DNA of 64,000 nucleotides from Xylophilus sp042867185 (GCA_042867185.1 JBHZQV010000024.1:10858-74857), one strand, 5' to 3'; shown: positions 36,126-45,001, numbered from the stretch's first letter. Numbers and translations: made by a program. Notes: a model not told the origin generated them from the sequence alone.

Positions 36126-37694
36126 TCAGTGGGCGCCTGCCGCCGCGTCGGCGCTGCCCTTGCTCGCCACCGTCGGATGCGAGAGCCACACCAGCGGGAT
36201 CAGCAGCAGGAAGATGATCGCCGACGCGTAGAACACGTCGTTGGCCGCCAGCATGAAGGCCTGCTGGTCCACCAGGCGGTTGACCTGCGCCAGCGCCTGC
36301 TCGGGCGACAGGCCGGCAGCACCCAACGCGGCGATCGCGTCACCCGCCGGGCTGCCCCGGGTGACCGATTCGCTCAGCTGCGCATGGTGCAGCGCGGCCC
36401 GGTTCTCCCAGATCGTGGTGACGACCGAGGTGCCGATGGCGCCCGCGGTGATCCGCACGAAGTTCGACAGGCCCGAGGCGGCCGGAATCCGCTCGGGCGG
36501 CAGGCCCGACAGCGTGATCGTCACCAGCGGGATGAAGAACAGCGCCATCGCGACGCCCTGGATCAGCGTCGGAACCAGGATGGTGAAGATGTCGGCCTGC
36601 GTGTTGAAGCGCGAGCGCAGGTAGAGCACCACCGCGAACACCAGGAAAGCGCCGGTCGCGAAGCGCCGCGGATCGACCCGGTGCAGGTTCTTGCCCACGA
36701 CCGGCGACAGGATCAGCGCCATCAGCCCCACCGGCGCGGTGACCATGCCGGCCTGGGTAGCGGTGTAGCCCATGAACTGCTGCAGCCAGAGCGGCAGCAG
36801 CACCACGTTGCCGAAGAAGAGCCCGTAGCCGACGGCGGTCGCGAGGGTGCCCGCCCAGAAGTTGCGGCGCGCAAAGAGCGACAGGTCGACCACCGGATGC
36901 TTCTCGGTGAACTCCCAGGCCAGGAAGAAGGCGAAGCCCACCACCGCGACCACGCCCAGCGCGACCACCATCGGCGAATGGAACCAGTCGTTCTCCTTGC
37001 CGAGGTCGAGCATCACCTGCATCGAGCCGACCCAGAGCACCAGCAGCGCCAGGCCGATCGAGTCGATCGGGAGCTTGCGCACCTGGCTCTCGCGCTTGCG
37101 GTAGAGCGACCAGGCACCCACCGCGGCGATCAGGCCCACCGGGATGTTGATGTAGAAGATCCACGGCCAGGTCATGTTGTCGGTGATCCAGCCGCCCAGC
37201 AGCGGCCCCATCACCGGCGCGATCAGCGTGGTCATCGACCACATCGCCATCGCGGTGCCGGCCGCGGCTTTCGGGTAGCTGCTGAGCAGCAGGGTCTGCG
37301 ACAGCGGAATCATCGGACCGGCGACGAAGCCCTGCAGCGCGCGGAACGCGATCAGCGTCGCCATGTTGGGCGCCAGCCCGCAGAGCCAGGAGGCGATCAC
37401 GAACAGCACGACGCTGGTGCAGAACAGCCGCACCTGGCCGAAGCGCTGCGACAGCCAGCCGGTGAGCGGCACCGCTATCGCGTTGGCGACCGCGAAGCTG
37501 GTGATGACCCAGGTGCCCTGGTTCGAGCTGACGCCCAGGTCGCCCGCGATCGCGGGCAGCGACACGTTGGCGATCGACGTGTCCAGCACGTTCATGAAGG
37601 TGGCGGCCGACAGGGCCACCGTGCCCCACATGCGGGCGGAGCCCTCCAGCGGGGGTGGCGCCCGGTAGGCCGGTTGTGCGGTGGCGGAGGACAT
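36126..37694 (-). CDS. emrB: DHA2-family MFS multidrug exporter, EmrB-like
   Basis: 14-helix proton antiporter (522 aa). The N-terminal segment MWGTVALSAATFMNVLDTSI contains the LDTSIANVSLP motif of the DHA2 family. WVITSFAVANAIAVPLTGWL and motif C-like GPLLGGWITDNMTWPWIFYI follow. It works with the EmrA-like adaptor and NodT-like outer-membrane factor encoded just upstream. The ATG at 37694 is chosen because the conserved N-terminus follows directly. Last gene of the marR-nodT-emrA-emrB operon. The exported compounds cannot be predicted; this family handles hydrophobic acids and uncouplers. Confidence 0.93.
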   Translation of the reverse strand: MSSATAQPAYRAPPPLEGSARMWGTVALSAATFMNVLDTSIANVSLPAIAGDLGVSSNQGTWVITSFAVANAIAVPLTGWLSQRFGQVRLFCTSVVLFVIASWLCGLAPNMATLIAFRALQGFVAGPMIPLSQTLLLSSYPKAAAGTAMAMWSMTTLIAPVMGPLLGGWITDNMTWPWIFYINIPVGLIAAVGAWSLYRKRESQVRKLPIDSIGLALLVLWVGSMQVMLDLGKENDWFHSPMVVALGVVAVVGFAFFLAWEFTEKHPVVDLSLFARRNFWAGTLATAVGYGLFFGNVVLLPLWLQQFMGYTATQAGMVTAPVGLMALILSPVVGKNLHRVDPRRFATGAFLVFAVVLYLRSRFNTQADIFTILVPTLIQGVAMALFFIPLVTITLSGLPPERIPAASGLSNFVRITAGAIGTSVVTTIWENRAALHHAQLSESVTRGSPAGDAIAALGAAGLSPEQALAQVNRLVDQQAFMLAANDVFYASAIIFLLLIPLVWLSHPTVASKGSADAAAGAH

Positions 37695-37726
37695 GGCGTT
37701 TGCGCTCGACAGGGAGGGCCGGCCGC

Positions 37727-39070
37727 TCAGTGCACCGCTGCCTGCCGCGACACGGCCAGCACCCGGCCCGCCTCGGCACGGGCCGCGGCCACCGCCTTGG
37801 CGCCGGTCTTGCCCATGTTGGCCGCGATCACCCGCTGCACCTCGGCATCGGCACCGTCGTCGAGTGCGTGGTAGACCTGGGTCTGCGCGAAGACGGCGGC
37901 GCGCGGCGCATCGGCCAGCGTCTTGCCGCCCCTGTCGGCCACATCCACTTCCACGTCCATCGACAGGCCGACCCGCAGCGGGTTGTCGACCAGCTGCTGG
38001 CGGTCGAGCGCGATGCGCACCGGCACCCGCTGCACCACCTTGATCCAGTTGCCGGTGGCGTTCTGTGCCGGCAGCAGCGCGAAGGCCGCGCCGGTGCCCA
38101 CGCCCAGGCCGGCGACGGTGCCGCGGTACGCGATCTTCTTGCCGTAGACGTCGGCGGTCAGGGTGACCGGCTGGCCCAGGCGGATGTTGCGCAGCTGCAC
38201 TTCCTTGAAGTTGGCATCGACCCACAACTGGTCCAGCGGCACCACCGACATCATCGGCGTGCCGGCGTTCACCCGCTGGCCGAGCTGCACCGTGCGCTTG
38301 GCGACATAGCCGTCGACCGGGGCCGGCAGTGCGGCGCGCTGGGTGGCCAGATAGGCCTCGCGCACCTTGGCGGCGGCCACCAGCACGCTGGGATGCTCCT
38401 CGACCCGGGTGCCTTCGGTCATCGCCTGGTTGCTGGACAGCTGCTCCCGCGCCGCGGTCACGCCGGCCTGGGCGGCGGCCACCGCGCTGCGGGCCGCATC
38501 CAGCTGGGTGCGGGCATGGTTGAGTTCTTCCTTCGACACCGCACCGTTGCCGGTCAGGGCCTGGCGGCGGTTCAGGTCGTCGTTGGCGCGGGCGACCTCG
38601 CTCTGCGCCTTGGTCATGTCGGCCTGGCGCAGGGTGATCTGGGCGGCGAGCGATCCGTTGTTGGTGTAGAGCGTGCGGGCCTGGCGCACCGCCTGGGCCA
38701 GGGCGGCCTCGGCCTGCTCCAGCGCCACGCTGGCGTCGGCCGGGTCGAGCTTGACCAGCGGCTGGCCGGCCTTCACGAAATCGGTGTCGTCGGCCAGGAT
38801 CGCCATCACCGTGCCGCCGATCTGCGGGGTGATCTGGATCACGTTGCCCTGGACATAGGCGTTGTCGGTCGATTCGTAATGGCTGGCGACCAGGTACTCG
38901 TAGATGCCCCAGCCGGCACCGACGACCACGACGACCGCCGCGATGGCGGTCAGGGCCCGGCGGCGCTTGGGGTTGGACGCGGATGCGGGCGCGGCGGGCG
39001 CTGCGGATGGGGCGGCGGAAGCGGGTTCGGCCACGGGGGCGGAAGGCGCGCGGTCGTGCGGTGCGTTCAT
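37727..39070 (-). CDS. emrA: HlyD/EmrA-family periplasmic adaptor
   Basis: Membrane-fusion protein (447 aa) linking the inner-membrane pump to the outer-membrane channel. A cytoplasmic Ala/Pro-rich N-terminus precedes one membrane segment (RALTAIAAVVVVVGAGWGIY). A lipoyl half-motif YVQGNVIQITPQIGGTVMAI follows, then a long coiled coil with many Ala/Gln, the second lipoyl half (LPAPVDGYVAKRTVQLGQRV) and a beta-barrel. Start MNAPHDRAPSAPV at 39070; upstream frame is unconserved. 32 bp from emrB. Confidence 0.93.
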   Translation of the reverse strand: MNAPHDRAPSAPVAEPASAAPSAAPAAPASASNPKRRRALTAIAAVVVVVGAGWGIYEYLVASHYESTDNAYVQGNVIQITPQIGGTVMAILADDTDFVKAGQPLVKLDPADASVALEQAEAALAQAVRQARTLYTNNGSLAAQITLRQADMTKAQSEVARANDDLNRRQALTGNGAVSKEELNHARTQLDAARSAVAAAQAGVTAAREQLSSNQAMTEGTRVEEHPSVLVAAAKVREAYLATQRAALPAPVDGYVAKRTVQLGQRVNAGTPMMSVVPLDQLWVDANFKEVQLRNIRLGQPVTLTADVYGKKIAYRGTVAGLGVGTGAAFALLPAQNATGNWIKVVQRVPVRIALDRQQLVDNPLRVGLSMDVEVDVADRGGKTLADAPRAAVFAQTQVYHALDDGADAEVQRVIAANMGKTGAKAVAAARAEAGRVLAVSRQAAVH

Positions 39071-39146
39071 GGCAGCAGATCCAGAAAAAGAGGCGAAGGG
39101 GTGGGGTCGGTCGGCGCGGGGCGCGCGAACGCGCCGGGCAATGCGG

Positions 39147-40739
39147 TCAGCGTGGCGGCGGCGCGTCGGTCTGGGCGGCGGCCACGCGGGCCGCAGCGGC
39201 ATCGGCACCGCCGGCCGCGACCGGCGCAGGCGATGCGGGCGCGCCGATCTCGGGCGCGGTGTAGCCGCCCCCCAGGGCGCGGATCAAGGAAACCTGCGTG
39301 TCGAGCCGGCGGGCCGACAGCTCCACCGCCTGGCGGCGCTGCAGCAGCACGGTGCTTTCGGCGGTCAGCACGTTCAGGTAGTTGCCCAGGCCGGCCTTGT
39401 AGCGCTGCACCGCGATGGCGTAGGCGCCCTCCGCCGCTTCCTGGGCCTGGCGCTGCTCGTCCTGCTGGCGGACGATGGCGCGCGACGAGGAGACCTGGTC
39501 GGCCACGTCGTGCACCGCGTCGATCAGGCTGGCGTTGTAGCTCTCGACCGCCGCGTCCAGGTCGGCGGTCTTGCCGCGCAGGTTGGCGCGCAGCCGGCCC
39601 GAGTCGAAGATCGGCAGCCGGATCGCCGGGCCGAAGCCCCATTCCTTGCTGCCCGATTCGGCGAACCGGTCGAGCCCGATCGACGACAGACCGACGAAGC
39701 CGGCCAGGTTGACGTTGGGATAGAACATCGTCTTGGCAACCTTGATGTCCTGGCCCGCGGCCTCGACCCGCCAGCGGGCGGCGGCGATGTCGGGCCGGCG
39801 ACCCAGCAGGTCGGCGGGCAGCACGGCCGGCACCGGCGCGGCCGGCACCGTCTCCATCGCAGGCGCCACCAGCGCCTGGGCACTGCCGGGCGCGCCCACC
39901 AGTGCACCGATCGCGTTGCGGGTCAACGCGATCTGCTCGCGCAAGGATTCGATCTCGCGCCGCGCATCGGGCAGGCCGCCCTCGCTCTGGCGCTGCTCCA
40001 GGCGCGTGTCCAGGCCAGCGCTCACCCGGTCGCGCACCAGGGTCAGGGTCTCGGTGCGCTGGGCCAGGGTGCGCTCCGACACCGCCAACTGGGCCTGCAG
40101 CCGCGAGAGCTGGAAATAGTTGCGGGTCACATTGCTGGCCAGCAACAGGCGCGCCGCCTGGGCATCGGCCTGGGCGGCCTGGGTGGTGCCCAGCGCGGCT
40201 TCGAGCGCGGCGCGGTTGCGGCCGAAGAAGTCGATCTCCCAGCTGCCCGAGAGCCGGCCGACGCCGCTGTTGAAGGTGCCGCCGGCCAAGGGCGGCGGAT
40301 ACGGGCCGTTGGCGCTGTACTGCTGGCGGGTCACATCCAGGCTGCCGTTCAGCTGCGGGCCGTCGGCCGCGCGGGCCGTCTCGGTCACCGCCTGGGCGCG
40401 CGCGATGCGGGCCTCGGCCAGGCGCAGGTTGGGGCTGGTCGACAGCGCCTGGCCCACCAGGCGGTCGAGCTGCGCATCGCCGAAGCTGCGCCACCATTCG
40501 GTAGGCACCGCGAAATCGGCCATCACGTCGGGCGTGCCGGTGGCGGCCGAGGGCAGGCCGAGCGATGCGCCCTCGCGCAGCTGCGCATGCGGTGCGATGC
40601 CCGACATGTTGGCGCAGGCGGTCAGGCCCAGGCTGACCGCCAGGGTGGCCAGGTACAGCCAGGCGCCGCCCCGTGGCGGCGAACCCGATGCGGGCACCGC
40701 GGGTAGTGCACCGGTGGAGTGGCTCGTGTTGTGTTTCAT
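39147..40739 (-). CDS. RND/MFS efflux outer-membrane lipoprotein, NodT family
   Basis: TolC-type channel (530 aa) with a lipoprotein signal: the hydrophobic stretch ends in LGLTAC (lipobox, Cys42). Two outer-membrane efflux repeats follow, at about residues 85-280 and 310-495, including WEIDFFGRNRAALEAA and AARWRVEAAGQDIKVAKTM. The long C-terminal tail is Ala-rich. The ATG overlaps the marR stop (ATGA). It completes a tripartite pump with the two genes downstream. Confidence 0.93.
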   Translation of the reverse strand: MKHNTSHSTGALPAVPASGSPPRGGAWLYLATLAVSLGLTACANMSGIAPHAQLREGASLGLPSAATGTPDVMADFAVPTEWWRSFGDAQLDRLVGQALSTSPNLRLAEARIARAQAVTETARAADGPQLNGSLDVTRQQYSANGPYPPPLAGGTFNSGVGRLSGSWEIDFFGRNRAALEAALGTTQAAQADAQAARLLLASNVTRNYFQLSRLQAQLAVSERTLAQRTETLTLVRDRVSAGLDTRLEQRQSEGGLPDARREIESLREQIALTRNAIGALVGAPGSAQALVAPAMETVPAAPVPAVLPADLLGRRPDIAAARWRVEAAGQDIKVAKTMFYPNVNLAGFVGLSSIGLDRFAESGSKEWGFGPAIRLPIFDSGRLRANLRGKTADLDAAVESYNASLIDAVHDVADQVSSSRAIVRQQDEQRQAQEAAEGAYAIAVQRYKAGLGNYLNVLTAESTVLLQRRQAVELSARRLDTQVSLIRALGGGYTAPEIGAPASPAPVAAGGADAAAARVAAAQTDAPPPR

Positions 40740-41272
40740 GTGGATGTCCCCTCGTTGTCGTTGTGGCAGGGCGGCGAGGCGAACACCTGCGCGTTGTCCA
40801 GAAGGCGCGTCAAAAAGCCGCGCAGTTGCTCAAACTCTTCCTCGCTGAAACCCTGCGCCGCCACGTCCTGCACCCGGCCCACGATGCCGGGAATCTGCTC
40901 GGCGGCGGCGCGGCCCTCGGGCGTCAGCTCCAGGTTGACGACGCGCCGGTCTTCCAGCGAGCGGGTGCGGCGGCACAGGCCCTTGGCCTCCAGCCGGTCG
41001 AGCAGCCGCGTCATGGCGCCGGCATCCAGGTGGCAGCCGCGGGCCAGGGTCGCCACCGTCGTCTCTTCGTCCAGGTACATCCGGAGCAGCGGCTTCCACT
41101 GCGCATCGGTCAGGCCCAGCGGTTCCATGCGGCGCTCGATCTCGTTGCCGACCAGGGTCACGATCCGGCGCATCTGGTAGCCGATGTTGTGTTCGGAGTG
41201 CAGGCGCGAATGGAGGGTGGAGGCCGGTGCGTCGGGGGCCGCGGCGGCGGTCATGGAAGCTGTTTCTTTCAT
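40736..41272 (-). CDS. MarR-family transcriptional regulator of the efflux operon
   Basis: 178-aa winged-helix repressor. The core (about residues 35-155) contains LTDAQWKPLLRMYLDEETTV, the recognition region DAGAMTRLLDRLEAKGLCRR and the wing TRSLEDRRVVNLELTPEGRA. It resembles EmrR/MprA-type regulators that sense pump substrates. The start at 41272 lies only 6 bases after a predicted -10, so the mRNA may be leaderless; an internal ATG at 41254 is the alternative. It probably represses its own operon through the palindrome inside the promoter spacer. Confidence 0.9.
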   Translation of the reverse strand: MKETASMTAAAAPDAPASTLHSRLHSEHNIGYQMRRIVTLVGNEIERRMEPLGLTDAQWKPLLRMYLDEETTVATLARGCHLDAGAMTRLLDRLEAKGLCRRTRSLEDRRVVNLELTPEGRAAAEQIPGIVGRVQDVAAQGFSEEEFEQLRGFLTRLLDNAQVFASPPCHNDNEGTST

Positions 41273-41278
41273 GCCGCC

Positions 41279-41307
41279 AATGTAATTGCCTAAGCAAATA
41301 CTGTCAA
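41279..41307 (-). promoter_or_regulatory. marR operon promoter with operator in the spacer
   Basis: On the minus strand TTGACA (plus 41302-41307), a 17-base spacer, then TACATT (plus 41279-41284). The spacer contains an imperfect inverted repeat; on the plus strand it is ATTGCCTAAGCAAAT at 41285-41299, the size and position expected for a MarR dimer that blocks RNA polymerase. Confidence 0.75.
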
Positions 41308-41362
41308 GCTACTAACTGCACGAGCAGCCTTTGATGCGGCATGCTCGGCTACAGTCCACCCC

Positions 41363-41584
41363 ATGAAACTTCAGAACATGCCGGCCCGCCATCTGCTGCT
41401 GCGGGGCATCGCCTGCGCCGCCATCGGCGTGGCCATCCTGGTCGCGCCGCCCTATATGCGCTCGGACGGGCTGCGTGCCGCGGTGCAGGGCAGCGCCATG
41501 GTGGGTTGGCTGGCGATCGCGGTCGGCATCGCGCTGGTCGGCTACGGCGCTTATAAAAGCCGCACCACGCCTACCAAACGCTGA
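41363..41584 (+). CDS. Small two-helix membrane protein, function unknown
   Basis: 73 aa starting MKLQNMPARHLLLRGIACAA. Two hydrophobic segments (about residues 12-30 and 43-63) with a short polar loop PPYMRSDGLRAAVQG between them and a basic C-terminus (KSRTTPTKR). It is divergent from marR, 90 bp away. No family is recognised. Coding is supported by GC codon bias and a clean membrane-protein pattern. Confidence 0.6.
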   Translation: MKLQNMPARHLLLRGIACAAIGVAILVAPPYMRSDGLRAAVQGSAMVGWLAIAVGIALVGYGAYKSRTTPTKR

Positions 41585-41740
41585 AACAGCAGGAAACAGT
41601 CGCAACAGGCGGCTGACAGATCGGATGCACCCGTGTGGCGCACGCTCAGAATGGGTAGCGCGGCGTGCGGCGGGGGCTGGCGGGAATTTCGTCCGGCCTA
41701 CCGCCTGTCAGCAGTTTGTTGCAGCGCAGCAAAAAAACGC

Positions 41741-41768
41741 TTGATTCCGGTGCATGCGTGTCTATACT
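41741..41768 (+). promoter_or_regulatory. Probable phasin promoter
   Basis: TTGATT at 41741-41746 and TATACT at 41763-41768 with a 16-base spacer, about 87 bp before the phasin ATG. The GCAGCAAAAAAA run upstream (41727-41738) may be an A-rich UP-like element or part of a PhaR site. Confidence 0.6.
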
Positions 41769-41855
41769 TTGGAAATGCTGCACCGCAACATGGCGACGAC
41801 AGCGACTTCGCGGGCACGGTTGCCCAGACATCTTTCCACCACAAGGAGTTTTGCC

Positions 41856-42422
41856 ATGACCCTGACCGCCGACCAAATGATCGCCGCCCATAAGGCCAAC
41901 GTCGACGCCCTGTTCTCCCTGACCGCCAAGGCCTTCGAAGGCATGGAAAAGCTGGTCGAACTGAACGTCACCGCTTCCCGCGCCGCCCTGTCGGATGCCG
42001 CCGACCACACCCAGGCCGTCCTGAGCGTCAAGGATGCGCAGGAACTGATCGCCCTGCATGCCGGCCTGCTCCAGCCCCTGGCCGAGAAGACCGCCGCCTA
42101 CAGCCGCCACCTGTACGACATCGCCCAGGGCACCGGCTCCGAGTTCGGCAAGGCGATCGAAGGCAAGGCGGGCGAAGCGCAACAGGCCTTCGCGGGCATG
42201 GTCGACAACGCATCGCGCAACGCACCGGCCGGCTCCGAAACCGCCGTCGCCGTGCTCAAGAGCGCTGTCGCCGCCGCCAACAACGCCTACGAATCGGTGC
42301 AGAAGGCCGTCAAGCAGGCGTCGGACGTGGCAGAAGCCAACTTCAACGCCGTGTCCAACACCGCGATGAACGCCGCCAAGACCGGTGCGGCCGCCACCAC
42401 GGCTGCCGCCCGCAAGCGCTGA
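41856..42422 (+). CDS. phaP: Phasin family protein (PHB granule-associated)
   Basis: 188-aa amphipathic, Ala-rich protein that coats polyhydroxybutyrate granules. The N-terminal part MTLTADQMIAAHKANVDALF followed by SLTAKAFEGMEKLVELN is the typical Burkholderiales phasin pattern. The rest is helical with no cysteines, ending in TTAAARKR. AAGGAG lies 8 bp upstream of the ATG. PhaR (22951-23493) would be the expected repressor. It is followed by a long imperfect stem-loop and a terminator. Confidence 0.93.
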   Translation: MTLTADQMIAAHKANVDALFSLTAKAFEGMEKLVELNVTASRAALSDAADHTQAVLSVKDAQELIALHAGLLQPLAEKTAAYSRHLYDIAQGTGSEFGKAIEGKAGEAQQAFAGMVDNASRNAPAGSETAVAVLKSAVAAANNAYESVQKAVKQASDVAEANFNAVSNTAMNAAKTGAAATTAAARKR

Positions 42423-42426
42423 GAAG

Positions 42427-42540
42427 GTGTGAGAGAACCTACTGCGCAGCCCGATTGCGCGCCTGCGGTCCTCACCGTACAGAAGTATGGCTCCGGTCCT
42501 CGACGCACACTCGGGCTTGCTCGCTACGGTTCTTTCACAC
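42427..42540. repeat. 114-bp nested inverted-repeat element downstream of phaP
   Basis: Outer arms GTGTGAGAGAACC (42427-42439) and GGTTCTTTCACAC (42528-42540) pair with one mismatch. Inside, AGCCCGA (42448-42454) pairs with TCGGGCT (42511-42517), and CGTAC-AGAA-GTATG (42476-42489) forms the tip. A direct repeat CGGTCCTC flanks the tip on both sides. This is a long hairpin-forming element just after a highly expressed gene; it may be an mRNA 3' stabiliser or a dispersed repeat. Confidence 0.65.
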
Positions 42541-42599
42541 TTTCTGCTCGAATGGCGTAGGTTGCGCGAATGCACCCATCCACCGCGCCCAGCGCGAAG

Positions 42600-42627
42600 A
42601 AGGCCCGGCCCCGCCGGGCCTTTTCTT
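42600..42627 (+). terminator. Intrinsic terminator downstream of phaP
   Basis: The stem AAGGCCCGGC / GCCGGGCCTT (10 bp) with a CCC loop is followed by TTCTTTT. Confidence 0.85.
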
Positions 42628-42658
42628 TTGTGCGGCGCGTTCTCGGCTTTGGCGATAA

Positions 42659-42674
42659 TTGACGTTTACGTCAA
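42659..42674. promoter_or_regulatory. Operator-like inverted repeat upstream of the SDR gene
   Basis: TTGACGT-TT-ACGTCAA is an inverted repeat with 7-base arms, and another ACGTCAA-like half-site follows. A -10-like GATAAT at 42654-42659 abuts it, so a bound protein would block transcription. From memory it resembles sites of MerR-type regulators of branched-chain amino acid/acyl-CoA catabolism (LiuR). The regulator is not encoded here. Confidence 0.55.
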
Positions 42675-42693
42675 CGTCAAAGGAGTGAGACAC

Positions 42694-43452
42694 ATGGACA
42701 TAGCAGGCAAGGTTTTCATCGTCACCGGCGGCGCATCGGGCCTGGGCGAAGGCACGGCGCGGATGCTGGCGGCGAACGGCGCGCAGGTGCTTGTCGCCGA
42801 CATGCAGGACGCCAAGGGCGAGGCGGTCGCCCGCGACATCGGCGGGGCCTTCGTGCACTGCGACGTGACCCAGGAGGCCGACGGCCAGGCGGTCGTGGCC
42901 CGGGCGGTGGCGCTCGGCACGCTGGCGGGCCTGGTCAATTGCGCCGGCATCGCGCCGGCCGAGAAGACGGTGGGCAAGAACGGCGCCCATTCGCTGGCCG
43001 TCTTCAGCAAGGCGGTCACCGTCAACCTGGTCGGCAGCTTCAACATGATCCGCCTCGCGGCCGAGGCGATGGCCCGCAACGCGCCGCTGCCCACCGGCGA
43101 GCGCGGCGTGCTGATCTCCACCGCATCGGTCGCGGCCTACGACGGGCAGATCGGCCAGGCGGCGTATGCCGCGTCGAAGGGGGGCATCGTCGGCATGACG
43201 CTGCCGATCGCGCGGGACCTGGCCCGCAACGGCATCCGCAACATGACGATCGCGCCGGGCATCTTCGGCACGCCGATGCTCTTCGGCATGCCGCAGGAGG
43301 TGCAGGACGCGCTGGCCGCCGGCGTGCCCTTCCCGTCGCGCCTGGGCACGCCCGAGGACTATGCCAAGCTGGTCAAGCACATCGTCGAGAACGACATGCT
43401 CAACGGCGAGGTGATCCGCCTCGACGGCGCGATCCGCCTGGCGCCCAAGTAA
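42694..43452 (+). CDS. SDR oxidoreductase, 3-hydroxyacyl-CoA dehydrogenase type 2-like
   Basis: 252 aa. MDIAGKVFIVTGGASGLGEG carries the cofactor motif. VNCAGIAPAEKTVGKNGAHS and YAASKGGIVGMTLPIARDLA contain the N-active-site and YxxxK residues. The C-terminal FPSRLGTPEDYAKLVKHIVE and LNGEVIRLDGAIRLAPK match the HSD17B10 (type II 3-hydroxyacyl-CoA dehydrogenase) subgroup, which oxidises short or branched 3-hydroxyacyl-CoA with NAD. AAAGGAG lies upstream. The operator-like palindrome fits control by an acyl-CoA catabolism regulator. It is convergent with pmbA. Confidence 0.87.
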   Translation: MDIAGKVFIVTGGASGLGEGTARMLAANGAQVLVADMQDAKGEAVARDIGGAFVHCDVTQEADGQAVVARAVALGTLAGLVNCAGIAPAEKTVGKNGAHSLAVFSKAVTVNLVGSFNMIRLAAEAMARNAPLPTGERGVLISTASVAAYDGQIGQAAYAASKGGIVGMTLPIARDLARNGIRNMTIAPGIFGTPMLFGMPQEVQDALAAGVPFPSRLGTPEDYAKLVKHIVENDMLNGEVIRLDGAIRLAPK

Positions 43453-43480
43453 ACAGGCGCGGCCGTGGCGGTGCGGCCGG

Positions 43481-44854
43481 TCAGCTGCCCGCCACCTTCA
43501 TCTTGTCGATGAGCACCGAGCCGACCGTCTTCGCGCCGTAGTTGTACGCGTCGGCGCCGATGGCGGCGATGCCCTTGAACATCTCGCCCATATTGCCGGC
43601 GATGGTGATTTCCTGCACCGGGAACGCGATCTCGCCGTTCTCGACCCAGAAGCCGCTGGCGCCGCGCGAATAGTCGCCGGTGACGTAGTTCACGCCCTGC
43701 CCCATCAGCTCGACCACGAACAGGCCGGTGCCCAGCTTCCGGAGCATCGCGGGCAGGTCGTCGTTCGCGGCGGTGCGGCGCGAGGTCAGCACCAGGTTGT
43801 GCGAGCCGCCGGCGTTGCCGGTGGTCTTCATGCCGAGCTTGCGGGCCGAGTAGGTGCCGAGGAAGTAGCCCTGCACCGTGCCCGCGTCGACCACCGTCCG
43901 CGCATGGGTGCGCACGCCTTCGTCGTCGAAGGGCGAGCTGCCCTTGCCGCCGATGACGAACGGGTCCTCGTGGATGTCGATGTGGTCGGGGAAGACCTGC
44001 TGGCCCAGGGAATCCAGCAAAAAGCTGCTCTTGCGGTACAGCGCGCCGCCGCTCACCGCCTGGGTGAAGGCGCCCAGCAGGCCGGCCGCCAGCGGCGACT
44101 CGAACAGCACCGGGCATTCGACCGTCGGGATCTTGCGGGCCTTCAGCCGCGCCAGCGCGCGCTCGGCGGCGTAGCGGCCGACGGCCTCGGGGGTGGCCAG
44201 GTCGGCGGCGTTGCGCATCGAGCTGTACCAGCTGTCGCGCTGCATGTCGTCGCCGCGGCCGGCGATGGGCGCGACCGACATGCTGTGCCGCGAGCTGGCG
44301 TAGCCGCCGCGGAAACCCCGGGTGTGCGCGCTGAAGAAATGCGACTGCTGGGCCGACACGCCCGCGCCTTCGCTGTTGGTGATGCGGCGGTCGGTGCGCA
44401 GCGCGGCGCGCTCACAGGCCTTGGCCAGCTCGGCCGCCTCTTCGCTGGTCACGGCCCAGGGATGGAACAGGCCCAGGTCGCGGTGGTCGGTGGCGATGTC
44501 GGCCTCGTCGGGCAGGCCGGCCACCGGGTCTTCGGCGGTGAAGCGGGCGATGTCGTAGGCCGCCTGCACCGTCTGCTCGATCGCGGCCTTGGAGAAATCG
44601 GAGGTGCTGGCATTGCCCCGGCGCTGGCCCAGGTAGACGGTCACGCCCAGCGACTTGTCGCGGTTGCGCTCGACGTTCTCGAGCTCGCCCTTGCGAACGC
44701 TGACGCTCAGGCCACAGCCCTCGGACGCCTCGGCACCCGCATCGGTCGCGCCGATCTTCTTCGCATGGGAGAGGGCCGCATCGACGAGGTCTTCGAAGAA
44801 CGGGCGGCTGTAGCTGAAGCCGCTGTCGGCTCGGTGGGGGGCTGGGGTCTTCAT
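43481..44854 (-). CDS. pmbA: Metalloprotease-associated protein PmbA/TldE
   Basis: 457-aa member of the TldD/PmbA family. In E. coli it forms a heterodimer with TldD that matures microcin B17 and degrades CcdA antitoxin; PmbA itself lacks the metal-binding motif. N-terminal region ALSHAKKIGATDAGAEASEG; C-terminal GASGFWVENGEIAFPVQEIT, then NMGEMFKGIAAIG. tldD is not in this window. It is divergent from darP with 147 bp between. Confidence 0.93.
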   Translation of the reverse strand: MKTPAPHRADSGFSYSRPFFEDLVDAALSHAKKIGATDAGAEASEGCGLSVSVRKGELENVERNRDKSLGVTVYLGQRRGNASTSDFSKAAIEQTVQAAYDIARFTAEDPVAGLPDEADIATDHRDLGLFHPWAVTSEEAAELAKACERAALRTDRRITNSEGAGVSAQQSHFFSAHTRGFRGGYASSRHSMSVAPIAGRGDDMQRDSWYSSMRNAADLATPEAVGRYAAERALARLKARKIPTVECPVLFESPLAAGLLGAFTQAVSGGALYRKSSFLLDSLGQQVFPDHIDIHEDPFVIGGKGSSPFDDEGVRTHARTVVDAGTVQGYFLGTYSARKLGMKTTGNAGGSHNLVLTSRRTAANDDLPAMLRKLGTGLFVVELMGQGVNYVTGDYSRGASGFWVENGEIAFPVQEITIAGNMGEMFKGIAAIGADAYNYGAKTVGSVLIDKMKVAGS

Positions 44855-45001
44855 GGCGAGGGCTATGATACTTGCCGCCCCCTCGCCAGCCGCTGCGGCC
44901 CGCTCCTGCCGCCCGCGGCGCAGGGGCTTCCGCCGGCCGGCCCTCCCCCTGTTTCCATTTCAGCGCACCGCCTGCCCGCCGCAGCCGGCCGCCCTCCCGA
45001 C

